Below are positions 24,252 to 32,378 of a DNA stretch of 45,163 nucleotides, one piece after another (the stretch's first letter is position 1; each line of letters starts with the position of its first letter). The notes below the pieces were generated by a model. The model saw only the letters and a program-made list of their open reading frames with translations, had not been told where the DNA came from and made no database searches. Both the position numbers and the translations under genes were made by a program. The DNA is from Methylococcales bacterium (GTDB taxonomy: Bacteria; Pseudomonadota; Gammaproteobacteria; Methylococcales; Methylomonadaceae). The stretch spans positions 1-45,163 of the forward strand of contig JAQTPT010000032.1 of the NCBI GenBank assembly GCA_028712795.1. The letters run 5' to 3'.

Positions 24252-25007
24252 ATGAAAATCATTGTAATTGGTGGTACCGGGCTCATCGGATCAAAGCTCG
24301 TCGATAAACTTCGTGAGAGCGGCCATGAGGTAGTGGCGGCATCGCCCTCCTCGGGCGTCAACACTATCACGGGCGAAGGGCTGGCTGAAGCACTTGACGG
24401 TGCTCAGGTTGTCGTCGACCTGGCGAACTCGCCGTCGTTCGAGGACAAGGCAGTTTTGGAATTCTTCGAGACGTCAGGTCATAACCTTCTCGCGGCGGAG
24501 GCCGCAGCCGGCGTCCGGCACCATGTCGCGCTATCCATCGTCGGAACCGACCGGACGCCAGACAATGGCTATTTTCGCGCCAAGGTCGCCCAAGAGAAGC
24601 TGATTGAGGCTTCCGGCATCCCCTACACCATCATTCGCTCGACCCAGTTCCTGGAATTCCTCGTCGCCATCGCCGCTTCAAGTGCGGACGGAAACGTGGT
24701 CAGGCTTTCGCCCGGCCTGTTCCAGCCCATCGCGGCGGACGACGTTGCTGCCATCGTTGCTGATGTGGCGCTCGCGCCGCCGCGAAACGGCATCGTCGAG
24801 ATCGCCGGCCCGGAACGAGCGCCGTTCCATGAAATAGTCGCCCGCTATCTGAAGGCGGTAGGCGACCCGCGTGAGGTCGTGAGTGACCCCGAGGCTCGAT
24901 ACTTCGGCGGCCGGGTCGAGGAGCGCTCGCTCGTGCCCTTGGGCGAAGCGCGCCTCGGCCGCATCGGTTTCGACGAATGGCTCAGCCGCTCCCTACCTCA
25001 AAAGTAA
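24252..25007 (+). CDS. NmrA-like NAD(P)-binding reductase
   Basis: The 251-aa protein begins KIIVIGGTGLIGSKLVDKLRE, the Rossmann GxxGxxG dinucleotide loop, and continues with VVDLANSPSFED, HHVALSIVGTDR and YFRAKVAQEKLIEASGIPYTIIRSTQF, as in atypical short-chain dehydrogenases of the NmrA/SDR group. The canonical YxxxK appears as YFRAK. Substrate unknown. ATG at 24252 has TGAGG upstream, better than the GTG at 24240. The gene is much richer in G+C, with G/C-ending codons, than the flanking core genes and looks recently acquired, perhaps from an alphaproteobacterium. Confidence 0.85.
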   Translation: MKIIVIGGTGLIGSKLVDKLRESGHEVVAASPSSGVNTITGEGLAEALDGAQVVVDLANSPSFEDKAVLEFFETSGHNLLAAEAAAGVRHHVALSIVGTDRTPDNGYFRAKVAQEKLIEASGIPYTIIRSTQFLEFLVAIAASSADGNVVRLSPGLFQPIAADDVAAIVADVALAPPRNGIVEIAGPERAPFHEIVARYLKAVGDPREVVSDPEARYFGGRVEERSLVPLGEARLGRIGFDEWLSRSLPQK

Positions 25008-25144
25008 GTTAGCGAGGCAGGGCCGGTGCACAGATCAAATCGTCCGCCGCATCCGTCTTTCGATCCGCGATCAGGTCGATCGGGATGAAGGCGTCATACG
25101 GTGGACTTGTATCCACGAATTTGTATCAACGAAGGAGAACACAA

Positions 25145-25561
25145 ATGCTCACTAGATTTCTCTGCGGAGTCGCCTTCGCAGCTCTCTCCGTAAGCGCAGC
25201 TTCAGCCGATGACTTGCCTACCGCCAAGTCCAAGGTAACGCTGGTCTTCGATCACGTCCTTCCGAATGTGCCCGGCAAGAGCATGAAAGGCGTGCTGGTT
25301 GAATACCAGCCGGGTGGCTCATCGCCCGCGCATACCCATCCGGACTCGGCTTTCATCTATGCAACGGTCCTGGAGGGCGCGATTCGTAGCAAAGTCAATG
25401 ATGGGCCGGAAAAGGTTTATCAAGCAGGCGAAAACTTCGCCGAATTACCTGGCGATCATCATGGCGTCAGCGCAAACGCCAGTGACACGCAACCCGCACG
25501 TCTGCTGGCCGTCTTTGTCGTTGATAGCGACGCAAAGAACCTGGTCACGAACGACAAATGA
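25145..25561 (+). CDS. Periplasmic cupin-domain protein
   Basis: The 138-aa protein has a signal peptide (MLTRFLCGVAFAALSVSAASA) and a single cupin barrel: GVLVEYQPGGSSPAHTHPDSAFIYATVLEG contains the HxH metal-binding pair and later Glu, and the second motif is YQAGENFAELPGDHHGVSANA. Such proteins bind a metal ion; activity is unknown. AAGGAG precedes the ATG. Its end overlaps a short upstream frame of the P460 pseudogene by ATGA, so the two were probably co-transcribed. It shares the foreign-looking GC-rich composition. Confidence 0.85.
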   Translation: MLTRFLCGVAFAALSVSAASADDLPTAKSKVTLVFDHVLPNVPGKSMKGVLVEYQPGGSSPAHTHPDSAFIYATVLEGAIRSKVNDGPEKVYQAGENFAELPGDHHGVSANASDTQPARLLAVFVVDSDAKNLVTNDK

Positions 25562-25572
25562 AGGGGGATGAC

Positions 25573-26149
25573 ATGACCCGTAGCCTGATCGCCTTTACCG
25601 GTGCGGCCAGCCTGGTCGCCCTCACCGCCGGAGTCCTGGCCGAATCGCCCTCCTATTCCAAGACCTATGAGAAGTACGTGCAGCCGGATGGCACGATCAC
25701 GGTACCGCAGGACTACCGAACGAAGTTCATCTTCATCGGCACTTTCAGCGTCGCCGGCGGCGACCAGCGGCCAGGCACAGTGCCACCAGGTCTATCTCGA
25801 CCCGGACTCCGTCGAACCGGGAATTTCCGGATGGCGACATCCTGATCAAGGAACTACAAAAGACCCACGCCATAAAGATGACAACCGGCCACGCCTCGTT
25901 CTGGAATGATGACGTAGGCTGGTTCATGATGCTTAAGGACACCAAGAACCGATTCAAGTACAGAGGCTTGTGGGCGATCGTTGGGGTTGGGCCCTATTCG
26001 GTGCATCCGACCGCACCACGCCGGCGTCGAAGAACTACAAGTCCGAATGCATCTCCTGCCATCTTCCGGCAGGGAAGACTGATTGGGTGCATATCTTGGC
26101 CTATCCGTCACTCGAAGCCAAGGATAGATTCAAGGATTTCAATCCGTAA
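25573..26149 (+). pseudogene. Frameshifted cytochrome P460-family gene
   Basis: Four reading-frame segments reassemble a cytochrome P460: a signal peptide and start (MTRSLIAFTGAASLVALTAGV..., FIFIGTFSVAGGDQ) in frame 1; QCHQVYLDPDSVEP in frame 2; EFPDGDILIKELQKTHAIKMTTGHASFW with VGWFMMLKDTKNRFK in frame 3; and YKSECISCHLPAGKTDWVH to the stop at 26147-26149 in frame 2 again. The CxxCH heme site is still readable. P460 proteins are periplasmic and in ammonia oxidisers and methanotrophs oxidise hydroxylamine or handle NO. At least three frameshifts in 580 bp make a functional product unlikely, unless they are sequencing errors. GGGGG precedes the ATG. Confidence 0.75.
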
Positions 26150-26324
26150 GGTCGGTCGGCGCCGCTTCCTGTTCTGGCCTCGCTCCGCTGGTCGTTTCGC
26201 GGCCTGGCCTGATCTCCGGTAGCAACTCCTGTAAAATTGGGTACTCGATACCAAGCCGGGTTTTGAGGCTTGTCTGAACCCAGGATGTAAAATCGAATTG
26301 CGTTGCCACGGCCAACCCCTTCCC

Positions 26325-27054
26325 TTACAATTTGCCGCTGTGCGCACCGCCGTCCACATGCAGCACCTCCCCTGTGACCTGGCTAGCTTACGTCAGATAA
26401 ATGACAGCGCTGGCAATGTCATCAACCGTGGCGATTGTGCCCATGGGCGAAAGCGTTTTCAGGAAGTCTTTCGGATCGTTGACGTGAAGCGGGGTGTCGA
26501 CGATCCCAGGGGCTACAGCGTTGAACCGAATTTGCTCTTTCGCATACTCAGAAGCCAAGTTTCTCAATCCTGCTTCCAGCCCGCCTTTGGTGATCATGGG
26601 AAGGGAGACCGAAACACCTGCAATCGGATTCTCCACCAACGATGTGGTGATGCACACGATGCTGCCGCCTGATTTCTGTGCCAGCATCTGTTTGACTGCA
26701 AGCTGCGTAATGTAAATGAAGCCTTCGAGGTTGGTGGAAACGAGAGCTTTAAAGTCGTCTGCCGTGTAATTCGGTGAAGGGCTACATGAAGAAAACACCT
26801 ACATTGGCAACCACAGCATCGATCGAGCCGAACTTCTTGATCGCGAGTTCCGCGACCTTCTGTGCAGTTTCAAATTGACCTATGTCGCCGTCGATCAAGG
26901 CGAGGTGGTCGGAAGCTTAAAATATTTTTGATTTCTTCGCGCTCCGCGAAGTTCCAACAACATTGGATCCGCGCGCCAGAAATGCCTGGACGACACCCGC
27001 GCCAATATCCTGCGACGCTCCCGTAACGATGACTGTTTTCTGTTTGCTTATCAT
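26325..27054 (-). pseudogene. Broken short-chain dehydrogenase (SDR)
   Basis: From ATG 27054 the frame reads TVIVTGASQDIGAGVVQAFLARGSNVV (the TGxxxGxG cofactor loop), then meets a stop after KKSKIF, resumes with LIDGDIGQFETAQKVAELAIKKFGSIDAVVANVGVFFM, meets another stop and a frameshift, and continues as YTADDFKALVSTNLEGF..., through the SDR core up to VDDIASAVIYLT, another stop, and QVTGEVLHVDGGAHSGKL at the true end. Three in-frame stops and one frameshift mark it as a pseudogene. The expected YxxxK is also disturbed (LPMITKGGLEAGL). It belongs to the same accessory stretch as the P460 remnant, on the opposite strand. Confidence 0.8.
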
Positions 27055-27091
27055 ATATTCCTTTAAATAGTATTTGCGGAAAGTGGTTGGG

Positions 27092-27787
27092 TTAACCTGC
27101 GCTTACGTTAGGCGATGCCAGCAATTTGATGAGTTCCTGGGCTGCCGCTGTTGAAGATGCCGGGTTTTGTCCGGTGATCAGGTGGCCATCGACAATCGCA
27201 AAGCTTTGCCAATCGACGACTTTTTCGAAGTGGCCGCCCAGGCGCTTGAGTTCGTCCTCGACCAGAAATGGGACTATCTCAGTAAGCTGGACAGCTTCCT
27301 CTTCAGTATTTGTAAAACCTGTGACGCGTCTCCCTTTCACAATCGGTTCGCCGTTAAACATGGCGTGATGCAATACAGCAGGACCATGACAGACTGCCCC
27401 GACGGGTTTGCCTGCGTTATAAAATGTTTCGATCAAGGCATTCGAGATCGGATCTTCAGCCAGGTCCCACATCGGGCCGTGGCCGCCTGGATAAAAGATC
27501 GCGTCGTAATCCTGCGCCTTCACGTCGGACAATTTCGTTGTGTTGGCCAGTACGGACTGCGCTTTGGGATCATTCTTAAATCGGCGTGTAAGATCGGTCT
27601 GCCCTTCAGGTGTATCGCTCTTGGGGTCGAGTGGCGGTTCACCGCCTTTGGGTGAAGCGACCGTAACGTTAGCACCCGCATCGAGGAACGTGTAGTAAGG
27701 GGCGCAGAATTCTTCCAGCCAAAACCCCGTCTTTCTACCTGTACTGCCAAGCGTGTCATGGGACGTCATTACCATCAGAATTTTCAT
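27092..27787 (-). CDS. DJ-1/PfpI-family protein (Hsp31-like glyoxalase or amidotransferase fold)
   Basis: The 231-aa protein starts KILMVMTSHDTLGSTGRKTGFWLEEFCAPYY and has the nucleophile elbow GAVCHGPAVLHH with the catalytic Cys, plus YPGGHGPMWDL, both typical of the Hsp31/HchA-like branch of DJ-1. These act as glutathione-independent glyoxalases or stress chaperones. The Glu near residue 26 (WLEE) fits the catalytic triad helper. It is separated from the SDR pseudogene by 37 bp on the same strand and was probably co-transcribed with it. GGAG is close upstream of the ATG. Confidence 0.85.
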   Translation of the reverse strand: MKILMVMTSHDTLGSTGRKTGFWLEEFCAPYYTFLDAGANVTVASPKGGEPPLDPKSDTPEGQTDLTRRFKNDPKAQSVLANTTKLSDVKAQDYDAIFYPGGHGPMWDLAEDPISNALIETFYNAGKPVGAVCHGPAVLHHAMFNGEPIVKGRRVTGFTNTEEEAVQLTEIVPFLVEDELKRLGGHFEKVVDWQSFAIVDGHLITGQNPASSTAAAQELIKLLASPNVSAG

Positions 27788-27944
27788 TGCGTTTCTCCTT
27801 TGTTCAAACGATAAGATAACTAAAGTTAATATTAAATCACAAGTGTGGAGACGAGTCTATTGGACTAAGGCATGCATATGATTGAAATAATTAAACTTAA
27901 ATTTTTTTCAATTACTATCAAGATGCATAATTAATCATGGGTAA

Positions 27945-27963
27945 CTCCCGGCTATGCCGGGGG
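27945..27963. repeat. REP-like hairpin
   Basis: CCCGGC, TAT, GCCGGG forms a tight hairpin (27947-27961), extendable by two pairs including one G-T. It is preceded by GTAA. There is no T-run, so a repeat of the REP type is likelier than a terminator. Confidence 0.5.
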
Positions 27964-28030
27964 ACTCTCTTAGATTTGACCTATACTCTCGAATTCTCTA
28001 CTTAAAAATAAGCAGGATACGTGAATTGCC

Positions 28031-28088
28031 TGGTCAATATTCGATCGGTACAAGCCATCTCCAGATGGTCAGTTTTCAATCGGCGCCA
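28031..28088. repeat. Two copies of an IS21-type terminal motif
   Basis: TGGTCAATATTCGATCGG (28031-28048) and TGGTCAGTTTTCAATCGG (28066-28083) are near-identical direct repeats 35 bp apart. IS21-family ends carry such multiple short terminal repeats, so this may be the orphan end of a lost element. No istA/istB sequence is visible nearby. Confidence 0.4.
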
Positions 28089-28267
28089 ACATATTAATAG
28101 CCCTTTTTATTTAAATACCAGCGGCACTTGCCTTGAAAAGGTTACTCATGAATAATGTACTCAGTCATGGATTGATAAAGCATTTATTTTATATGGATAT
28201 TATTGCTTTTTGCTTTACATGCAACTATGTTATGTTTTTAATATGAGTTTTTATTGGGGGACTAGAA

Positions 28268-28498
28268 ATGGCTAAAGCATCTTCTAAATCAGTGGTTAAA
28301 CCCAGCGCGCCAAATAACCCGGAAACGGATGCTGACGAAGATGATATTTTTGAAGGTGGTGAATTTATCTCACTTAACGAGAGCATTGAAGAAGATACCG
28401 TCAAAAGGGATTCGCGCAGAAAAATTGAAATCTATTGGGAAAAAAAACGTTTAAAAGAACAATTTGACGATTTTGATGAATCTGAATTCGGCTTCTGA
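28268..28498 (+). CDS. PA3496-like small acidic protein
   Basis: The 76-aa protein is very acidic in the centre (ETDADEDDIFEGGEFISLNESIEED) and has a conserved-looking end RDSRRKIEIYWEKKRLKEQFDDFD, resembling the PA3496 family of putative envelope-integrity proteins (RRKIE.Y.E.KRL.E). No signal peptide or membrane segment. GGGGGA sits well placed before the ATG. Function is not established. Confidence 0.6.
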   Translation: MAKASSKSVVKPSAPNNPETDADEDDIFEGGEFISLNESIEEDTVKRDSRRKIEIYWEKKRLKEQFDDFDESEFGF

Positions 28499-28519
28499 TT
28501 GTGTAAATAAGCCACAGTT

Positions 28520-29014
28520 TTACTGGTTAAGTTTTTGATCCCAATTCATCCCCTCAAGAGCCATTTTCACCGTTTGCCATCTGATCTCGTGCCTGTTGCC
28601 TGTTAATTTCTGTTGAACCACTTTAACGCCCTCATTTTTGTGTGCCCAGGCAATAAATACAGTCCCCACCGGTTTGTCTACTGTTCCACCGTCCGGCCCT
28701 GATATTCCTGTCACAGCAATAGCACAGTCTGCATCGCTATGGACTAAAGCGCCATTGGCCATTTCTGTTGCCGTTTGAGCGCTCACCGCACCAAATTTAT
28801 CAAGCGTCTCTGGCTTAACACCTAACATTTCCGTTTTTGCGGCATTACTGTAAGTCACAAAACCCCGGTCAAACCAGGCTGAACTTCCAGAAACCTCAGT
28901 GATTGTTTGAGCAATCCAGCCGCCGGTACATGACTCAGCAGTGACAATTTTTTTTTCTTTCGACTTTAGCATCTGGCCCAGTTGCTGCGCAATTTCGAAT
29001 AATTGGTTATCCAT
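28520..29014 (-). CDS. pncC: Nicotinamide-nucleotide amidase (CinA C-terminal domain type)
   Basis: The 164-aa enzyme deamidates nicotinamide mononucleotide to nicotinic acid mononucleotide in NAD recycling. It shows the CinA_C signature: IVTAESCTGGWIAQTITEVSGSSAWFDRGFVTYSNAAK, with the catalytic Ser in AESCTGG, then AIAVTGISGPDGGTVDKPVGTVFIAW. Length fits the stand-alone form. It converges with the PA3496-like gene. Confidence 0.93.
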   Translation of the reverse strand: MDNQLFEIAQQLGQMLKSKEKKIVTAESCTGGWIAQTITEVSGSSAWFDRGFVTYSNAAKTEMLGVKPETLDKFGAVSAQTATEMANGALVHSDADCAIAVTGISGPDGGTVDKPVGTVFIAWAHKNEGVKVVQQKLTGNRHEIRWQTVKMALEGMNWDQKLNQ

Positions 29015-29278
29015 GATGTGACCTCGTTCGACTTCAGATAAAATAGCGTCATGGTTATAAAACGAAAACCGGCCGGCCAGCAGACCCCGATGATGCAGCA
29101 GAATAACACTTTTGATAAAAAAACAGTTTTTATTTTAAAAAATAATTTTTATAGTGTTTTTGAAAACTAACAGGATACCGATAAAGAGATTGGTACTGCG
29201 GTAACAGCTATTGTTATAATTCCTCTGATTTAGGCATTGTCGGCTTATCGCCCCACTTAAAACAAGAAAATTACAACC

Positions 29279-29626
29279 ATGAAAAAGGCTATAGCCGATG
29301 TTCATCCTTCCACCGACATTTTCACTTCCGATTTTATGATTGGCAATGTGGGCGCGCCATTCGCCATGGGTCTGGCGGTCGGTTATTTCGCTAAAAAAAT
29401 GTTGCTCACGGTCTTATTCCTGTGCGGTGCGGCAATCGTGTTGCTGTTTGTTTGTGAATATTATGGCGTCGCAGAAATAAGTGATGTCAATCTTCAAGAG
29501 GCTGCTGATTCAGCAACCGGTGCTGTAAAACAATCTGGTGATTTTTTGGTTAAACGCTTGTCTGGCATCACTAGCAAAGGCGTCAGCGCGGCGAGCGGTT
29601 TCTTGGTTGGGCTTAAATTGGGTTAG
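29279..29626 (+). CDS. FUN14-domain membrane protein
   Basis: The 115-aa protein has a Gly-rich segment (MIGNVGAPFAMGLAVGYFAKK) followed by a strong transmembrane helix (MLLTVLFLCGAAIVLLFVCEYYG) and an amphipathic C-terminal part ending in a second Gly-rich segment (GFLVGLKLG). This layout matches bacterial FUN14-like proteins, relatives of mitochondrial FUNDC1. Function in bacteria is unknown. TATAAT at 29215-29220 is a possible -10. It has no clear operon partners. Confidence 0.65.
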   Translation: MKKAIADVHPSTDIFTSDFMIGNVGAPFAMGLAVGYFAKKMLLTVLFLCGAAIVLLFVCEYYGVAEISDVNLQEAADSATGAVKQSGDFLVKRLSGITSKGVSAASGFLVGLKLG

Positions 29627-29786
29627 GCATTTTTAATTCATCGATATCAAGTCAGACGTGATGACTGGAGCATCGATAATCAGCAACATTTCGTCTTAGC
29701 GGACATTGCCATGGCTTCCCCAGCGTGACGATGTTTAGCGGTAGATTATTTACACGATATAATTTTCGCTAATTTAAAACAGCAAC

Positions 29787-30809
29787 ATGAAACCTATTTT
29801 TGCAGACGATGCCGCTATTGAGTATGCGGTTAAACTATTAAGGCAGGGCCGTCTGGTTGCTTTTCCAACCGAAACAGTTTATGGCTTGGGTGCAGACGCT
29901 TCAAATCCTGAAGCAGTCCGGCGAATTTTCAAAGCTAAAGGCCGGCCAGTCGACCATCCGCTTATTGTTCATATTGCCTGTGTCAACAGCATTAACGATT
30001 GGGCGCTGACAGTGCCTGAGGCTGCACTTCAGCTGGCTAATCGTTTCTGGCCAGGGCCGCTTGCGCTGATATTAAATAAAAACCCCGACGTTCCCTTAGC
30101 AGTCACCGGTGGTCAGGATACGGTCGGGTTGCGCGTGCCAGCTCATCCGGTTGCCTTACGCCTGTTACAGGCATTTGGCGGCGGAATTGCCGCCCCTTCA
30201 GCCAATCGCTTTTGCAGGATTAGTCCGACTCAAGCTGCACATGTGGAAGAGGAACTGGGAGATACCGTTGATCTTATTCTCGATGGGGGAGCTTGCCAGG
30301 TGGGCGTGGAATCAACCATTGTTGATTTGAGCGGAAACCAGCCAAGGTTGCTCCGGCCTGGTCATATTACCCGACTTGAAATTGAAGCGGTTTTACAAAC
30401 TGAATTATTGGTTAATTCTCCGCAATCTGACCAGACTATGTCCTTAGAGTTACGCGCGCCCGGAATGATGGCAGTTCACTATGCCCCGGTAACTCAAGCG
30501 ATGCTGTGCCCGTCTGACCGGTTACCGGAAGCGATTGGTGAACTGAGCTTGCAGATTAAAAAAGTAGGCATACTGGCATTAGGTGGAGATGCGATTAATC
30601 GGGTCTCTACAGAAAATGGGCTTATTCGCATCATCCGTATGCCTGAGCAAGTAGAGGGTTATGCGCAGGCTTTATATGCATCATTACGCGAACTGGACAA
30701 CCTCCATCTTGATATGATTTTAGTCGAACAACCGCCCCGAACTGAGGCTTGGCGGACGATAAATGATCGTCTTTGCAAAGCAGCTTCATTTTATCAACCG
30801 TTGATCTGA
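29787..30809 (+). CDS. Threonylcarbamoyl-AMP synthase (Sua5 type)
   Basis: The 340-aa enzyme makes threonylcarbamoyl-AMP from Thr, bicarbonate and ATP for the t6A37 modification of tRNAs reading ANN codons. The YrdC domain (LLRQGRLVAFPTETVYGLGADA, KAKGRPVDHPLIVHI, GLRVPAHPVALRLL, SANRFCRISPTQA, VESTIVDL) is followed by the extra C-terminal Sua5 domain from about residue 210 (SLELRAPGMMAVHYAP is the linker). The longer Sua5 form, rather than the short TsaC, is present. It converges with rapZ. Confidence 0.93.
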   Translation: MKPIFADDAAIEYAVKLLRQGRLVAFPTETVYGLGADASNPEAVRRIFKAKGRPVDHPLIVHIACVNSINDWALTVPEAALQLANRFWPGPLALILNKNPDVPLAVTGGQDTVGLRVPAHPVALRLLQAFGGGIAAPSANRFCRISPTQAAHVEEELGDTVDLILDGGACQVGVESTIVDLSGNQPRLLRPGHITRLEIEAVLQTELLVNSPQSDQTMSLELRAPGMMAVHYAPVTQAMLCPSDRLPEAIGELSLQIKKVGILALGGDAINRVSTENGLIRIIRMPEQVEGYAQALYASLRELDNLHLDMILVEQPPRTEAWRTINDRLCKAASFYQPLI

Positions 30810-31089
30810 TTTGCTAGGAACCCCAACTGCAGATGAAAACCGGCAAACAAATCATTTGACAGGTATAAAAACCTTGAGGCGTCCTGTCCTTGAATCAACC
30901 TGACTGTTTTGGCATCTGGCATCCTGGTAATCTTTTTATTTTCAATCAAATGCATCAAGGTTAATGACCGGGCGCCTACCCTACAAATGTCCATTTGGCC
31001 ATGAATAATATTGAAATGCTCACCAAGTTCAAGAAAATATTTTACGCACAGGTAGCAAATGTAAAACGGGTGTCATTAGCCTTTTGCTA

Positions 31090-31947
31090 TTAATGTAATT
31101 CGCGGTGACGGACAATGACATTGACGAGTGGGCTCTTAAAGTGCTTGATCAATGAGTCAACAAGATAAACGGAACGATGTTGCCCGCCTGTGCAGCCTAT
31201 TGCAACGGTTAAATAACTACGGCCTTCGGCCTCAAAACGGGGTATCCATCGCTCAAGAAACCCTGTAATGTCCTGAAAAAACTCTGCGACTAAAGGTTGC
31301 TCTTCAAGAAAATCCCGTACTGGCTGATCTTTGCCTGTTAGCGCACGCAATTCTGGAATCCAGTAAGGATTTGGCAGGCATCGCGCGTCAAAAACAAAAT
31401 CGGCGTCTAATGGAACGCCATGCTTAAATCCAAACGACTGAAATTGCAATGAAATCTGCCTGAAATTTCGATCGCCTATTTGATCTCTGATCAGTTCACG
31501 TAGCTGATGGTAATGAGTGCGGCTGGTATCTATAATGACATTTGCATGCTTTGCAATCGGCGTGAGCATTTCCTTTTCAATTTTCAGCGCTTCTTTTAAG
31601 GGTATATTATAATCGGTCAGCGGATGCTTTCGGCGGGTTTCGCTATAACGTTTTAATAAGGTAGATTCCTCCGCCTGCATAAATATAATCTCACAATCAA
31701 TGCCTTTATCGCGGATTAATTTCAGGCTTTCGGAAAAATTTGCCAGACTGTTAAACTGATTTCTAGCATCAATGCCTATGGCTGTTTTTGCATAGGTTTT
31801 TTTATCAGTTAACATGACATGATTAATAAAATCTTCCAACAAGGTTACCGGGAGATTATCGATACAATAATAACCGCAGTCTTCCAAGGTATCCAAAGCG
31901 ATACTTTTACCTGAACCAGACAGGGCGCTGACAATTAATAGTTTCAT
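31090..31947 (-). CDS. rapZ: RNase adapter protein RapZ
   Basis: The 285-aa protein has the Walker A loop VSALSGSGKS at residues 6-15, then CGYYCIDNLPVTLL and, at the C terminus, AIGCTGGQHRSVYLVDSL, the RapZ signature. In E. coli RapZ binds the small RNA GlmZ and guides RNase E, controlling glucosamine-6-phosphate synthase. It is the last gene of the kdsD-...-rpoN-hpf-rapZ run. In many relatives ptsN lies between hpf and rapZ and npr follows; neither is here, and a palindrome fills the hpf-rapZ gap. Confidence 0.95.
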   Translation of the reverse strand: MKLLIVSALSGSGKSIALDTLEDCGYYCIDNLPVTLLEDFINHVMLTDKKTYAKTAIGIDARNQFNSLANFSESLKLIRDKGIDCEIIFMQAEESTLLKRYSETRRKHPLTDYNIPLKEALKIEKEMLTPIAKHANVIIDTSRTHYHQLRELIRDQIGDRNFRQISLQFQSFGFKHGVPLDADFVFDARCLPNPYWIPELRALTGKDQPVRDFLEEQPLVAEFFQDITGFLERWIPRFEAEGRSYLTVAIGCTGGQHRSVYLVDSLIKHFKSPLVNVIVRHRELH

Positions 31948-31964
31948 ATGAGATGGCGGAATAA

Positions 31965-32018
31965 AGGTGCAGGGTAAAAAGTAAAAGGATTTACACTTTT
32001 ACTTTTTACCCTGCACCT
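31965..32018. repeat. Perfect 23-bp palindrome between hpf and rapZ
   Basis: AGGTGCAGGGTAAAAAGTAA... (31965-31987) and its exact inverse complement (31996-32018) enclose an 8-nt loop GATTTACA. It sits 18 bp upstream of the rapZ start and 17 bp after the hpf stop, and in the transcript would form a very stable hairpin. It shares the GGTAAAAAG-type core with the repeats at 2719-2776 and 19508-19571. Confidence 0.85.
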
Positions 32019-32035
32019 GTATCCTTTTACCTACT

Positions 32036-32326
32036 CTATCTGTGGCTACCGGTTTTTTCTTTATGTTTGGAAATTTGACGTTCCAATTTTACCACCATCG
32101 CATCAATCGCTGCGTACATATCCTCCTGTGAGTCTTCGGCAAATAATTTTGCGCCACTTAGTTGTAGTGTCGCTTCTGCTTTTTGAACTAATTTTTCTAC
32201 GCTTAAAATAACATGTACATCGGTAACATTGTCAAAATGACGGGCTAATTTTTCAAATTTTGCATCTATATGTGCTTTTAAAGCATCAGTTACTTCAAGA
32301 TGGTGGCCTGTTACTATAACTTGCAT
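32036..32326 (-). CDS. hpf: Ribosome hibernation-promoting factor
   Basis: The 96-aa protein starts MQVIVTGHHLEVTDALKAHIDAKFEKLARHFDNVTDVHVIL and contains EDMYAAIDAMVVKLERQISKHKEK, the HPF/YfiA family pattern. The short form lacks the C-terminal dimerisation domain, as in gammaproteobacteria. It binds the decoding region of idle ribosomes in stationary phase and promotes 100S dimers. It lies 52 bp downstream of rpoN, its standard neighbour; GGAG precedes the ATG. Confidence 0.95.
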   Translation of the reverse strand: MQVIVTGHHLEVTDALKAHIDAKFEKLARHFDNVTDVHVILSVEKLVQKAEATLQLSGAKLFAEDSQEDMYAAIDAMVVKLERQISKHKEKTGSHR

Positions 32327-32378
32327 GGAATAAACTCCTTTAATGGTAAATATGGTTGGTTGGTTCTATCTGCTGGTG

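Larger units (their letters stand above)
27788..28267. other. Gene-free gap holding a REP-like hairpin and an IS21-type end
   Basis: No gene is visible. The gap contains the REP-like hairpin at 27945-27963 and the doubled IS21-type motif at 28031-28088, listed separately, so it looks like the right boundary of the accessory region. The last 70 bp should carry the promoter of the PA3496-like gene, whose ATG is preceded by GGGGGA. Confidence 0.5.

Noticed and set aside
20948..28267. Integrative element attached at tRNA-Arg
   Set aside because: Accessory DNA starts after the tRNA, but I found no integrase gene and no second copy of the tRNA 3' end as an attachment site.
30794..30994. Minus-strand 66-codon frame after tsaC/sua5
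   Set aside because: It overlaps the end of the Sua5-type gene, has no ribosome site or family resemblance; in particular it is not the HPr-like npr expected after rapZ.
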